A stretch of DNA of 64,000 bases, from NCBI RefSeq assembly GCF_023634065.1, contig NZ_JALKCV010000005.1:62001-126000 (forward strand), read 5' to 3'. The position numbers were made by a program, and so were the translations under genes. Of this stretch, positions 63,743 to 64,000 are shown piece after piece. The stretch comes from Microbulbifer litoralis (lineage in GTDB: Bacteria; Pseudomonadota; Gammaproteobacteria; Pseudomonadales; Cellvibrionaceae). A model generated the notes under the pieces. The model did not search any database and had not been told where the DNA came from. It was given only the letters and a program-made list of their open reading frames with translations. How positions within the stretch are numbered: the first letter of the stretch is position 1; every line of letters begins with the position of its first letter.

Positions 63743-64000
63743 ATGACAAAATCATTACTGTGCGGCCTGCTGGCCGTTCCGCTGCTGGCGCTGATCGCCT
63801 GCGGTCCCGCCGACGACGACAGGAAAGCCGCCCGACAACCCGGGGAAGAAACGACTGAATCGACCGCACCGCAACAGCCGGTCGACGAACAACCGGCCCC
63901 CGGCGCCCAATACGCCGCGGAGGCACCGGCCGGGCGCCTGCCGGAGGGCGTGCGCCCCACCTCCTACCGGCTCGACCTGCTGCTGGACCCGCGCCGCGAC
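63743..64000 (+). CDS. M1-family aminopeptidase-like lipoprotein, N-terminal part (runs off the window)
   Basis: 86 codons from the ATG at 63743 remain open to the right edge. The start is a signal peptide with lipobox LIACGP, then a Pro/Glu/Ala-rich linker, then RLPEGVRPTSYRLDLLLDPRRD, the characteristic opening strand of M1 aminopeptidases (LP-x-V-x-P-x-x-Y-x-L-x-L). The catalytic domain lies beyond the window. If so, it is a third envelope M1 peptidase near the tandem pair at 44-50 kb, with a different linker and a distinct opening sequence. Confidence 0.72.
   Translation, partial: MTKSLLCGLLAVPLLALIACGPADDDRKAARQPGEETTESTAPQQPVDEQPAPGAQYAAEAPAGRLPEGVRPTSYRLDLLLDPRRD

Overview
This 64 kb window is a GC-rich chromosomal segment of a gammaproteobacterium. 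The mix of outer-membrane lipoproteins, Tsx/OmpA proteins, MltF-like and ABC-F proteins, and a class III (6-4) photolyase fits a marine Cellvibrionales-type bacterium such as Microbulbifer. That placement is inference from gene content, not a search result. I see no rRNA, tRNA, CRISPR array, prophage or complete IS element. Nearly every gene is intact. Exceptions are the two window-edge genes (rpiA at the left, an M1 aminopeptidase at the right) and one cupin gene broken by a single in-frame amber codon.

Layout. 1-7 kb: rpiA 3' end, an SLT-domain lipoprotein, DUF4168, a small winged-helix protein, an AraC regulator, a DUF2939 protein and a DUF937-OmpA protein. 7-13 kb: a fatty-acid/acyl-CoA catabolism cluster (thiolase, FadJ-like multifunctional enzyme, acyl-CoA dehydrogenase, racemase-type CaiB/BaiF protein). 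13-24 kb: accessory DNA alternating with core genes, holding a secreted double jacalin-type lectin on an AT-rich cassette, an ABC-F ATPase, an iron-sulfur photolyase, and a necrosis-inducing (NLP) toxin-like protein with a Cys-rich repeat tail. 24-37 kb: small metabolic genes (three GSTs, Gfa-like, YCII, WYL and AraC regulators), YbiT-type ABC-F, cspA and an ABC exporter. 37-44 kb: a MutS-like ATPase, a coiled-coil lipoprotein, and a purine-salvage set (Tsx porin, AzgA-type permease, phosphoribosyltransferase). 44-50 kb: two tandem M1 aminopeptidase lipoproteins. 50-54.4 kb: a nitrogen-type operon of FNT channel, PP2C-kinase fusion and cyanase, followed by DUF3775. 54-64 kb: envelope peptidases and a lytic transglycosylase, an Nmad3 protein, DUF2059, an S15-family hydrolase and the start of a third M1 peptidase.

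Most notable signals. (1) The FNT/PP2C-kinase/cyanase operon is preceded by an NtrC-like dyad, a GG-N10-GC sigma-54 promoter and a strong terminator in the leader, so it looks like a nitrogen-controlled, attenuated cyanate (or nitrite) uptake and use system. (2) Two unrelated families of long palindromic elements share CTAG ends. There are five copies at four loci; two of them share one CTAG, and at two loci the CTAG supplies the stop codon of the neighbouring gene. (3) The NLP protein carries three CSGxYCD repeats. (4) A secreted cupin gene has one TAG codon where the family usually has Gln.
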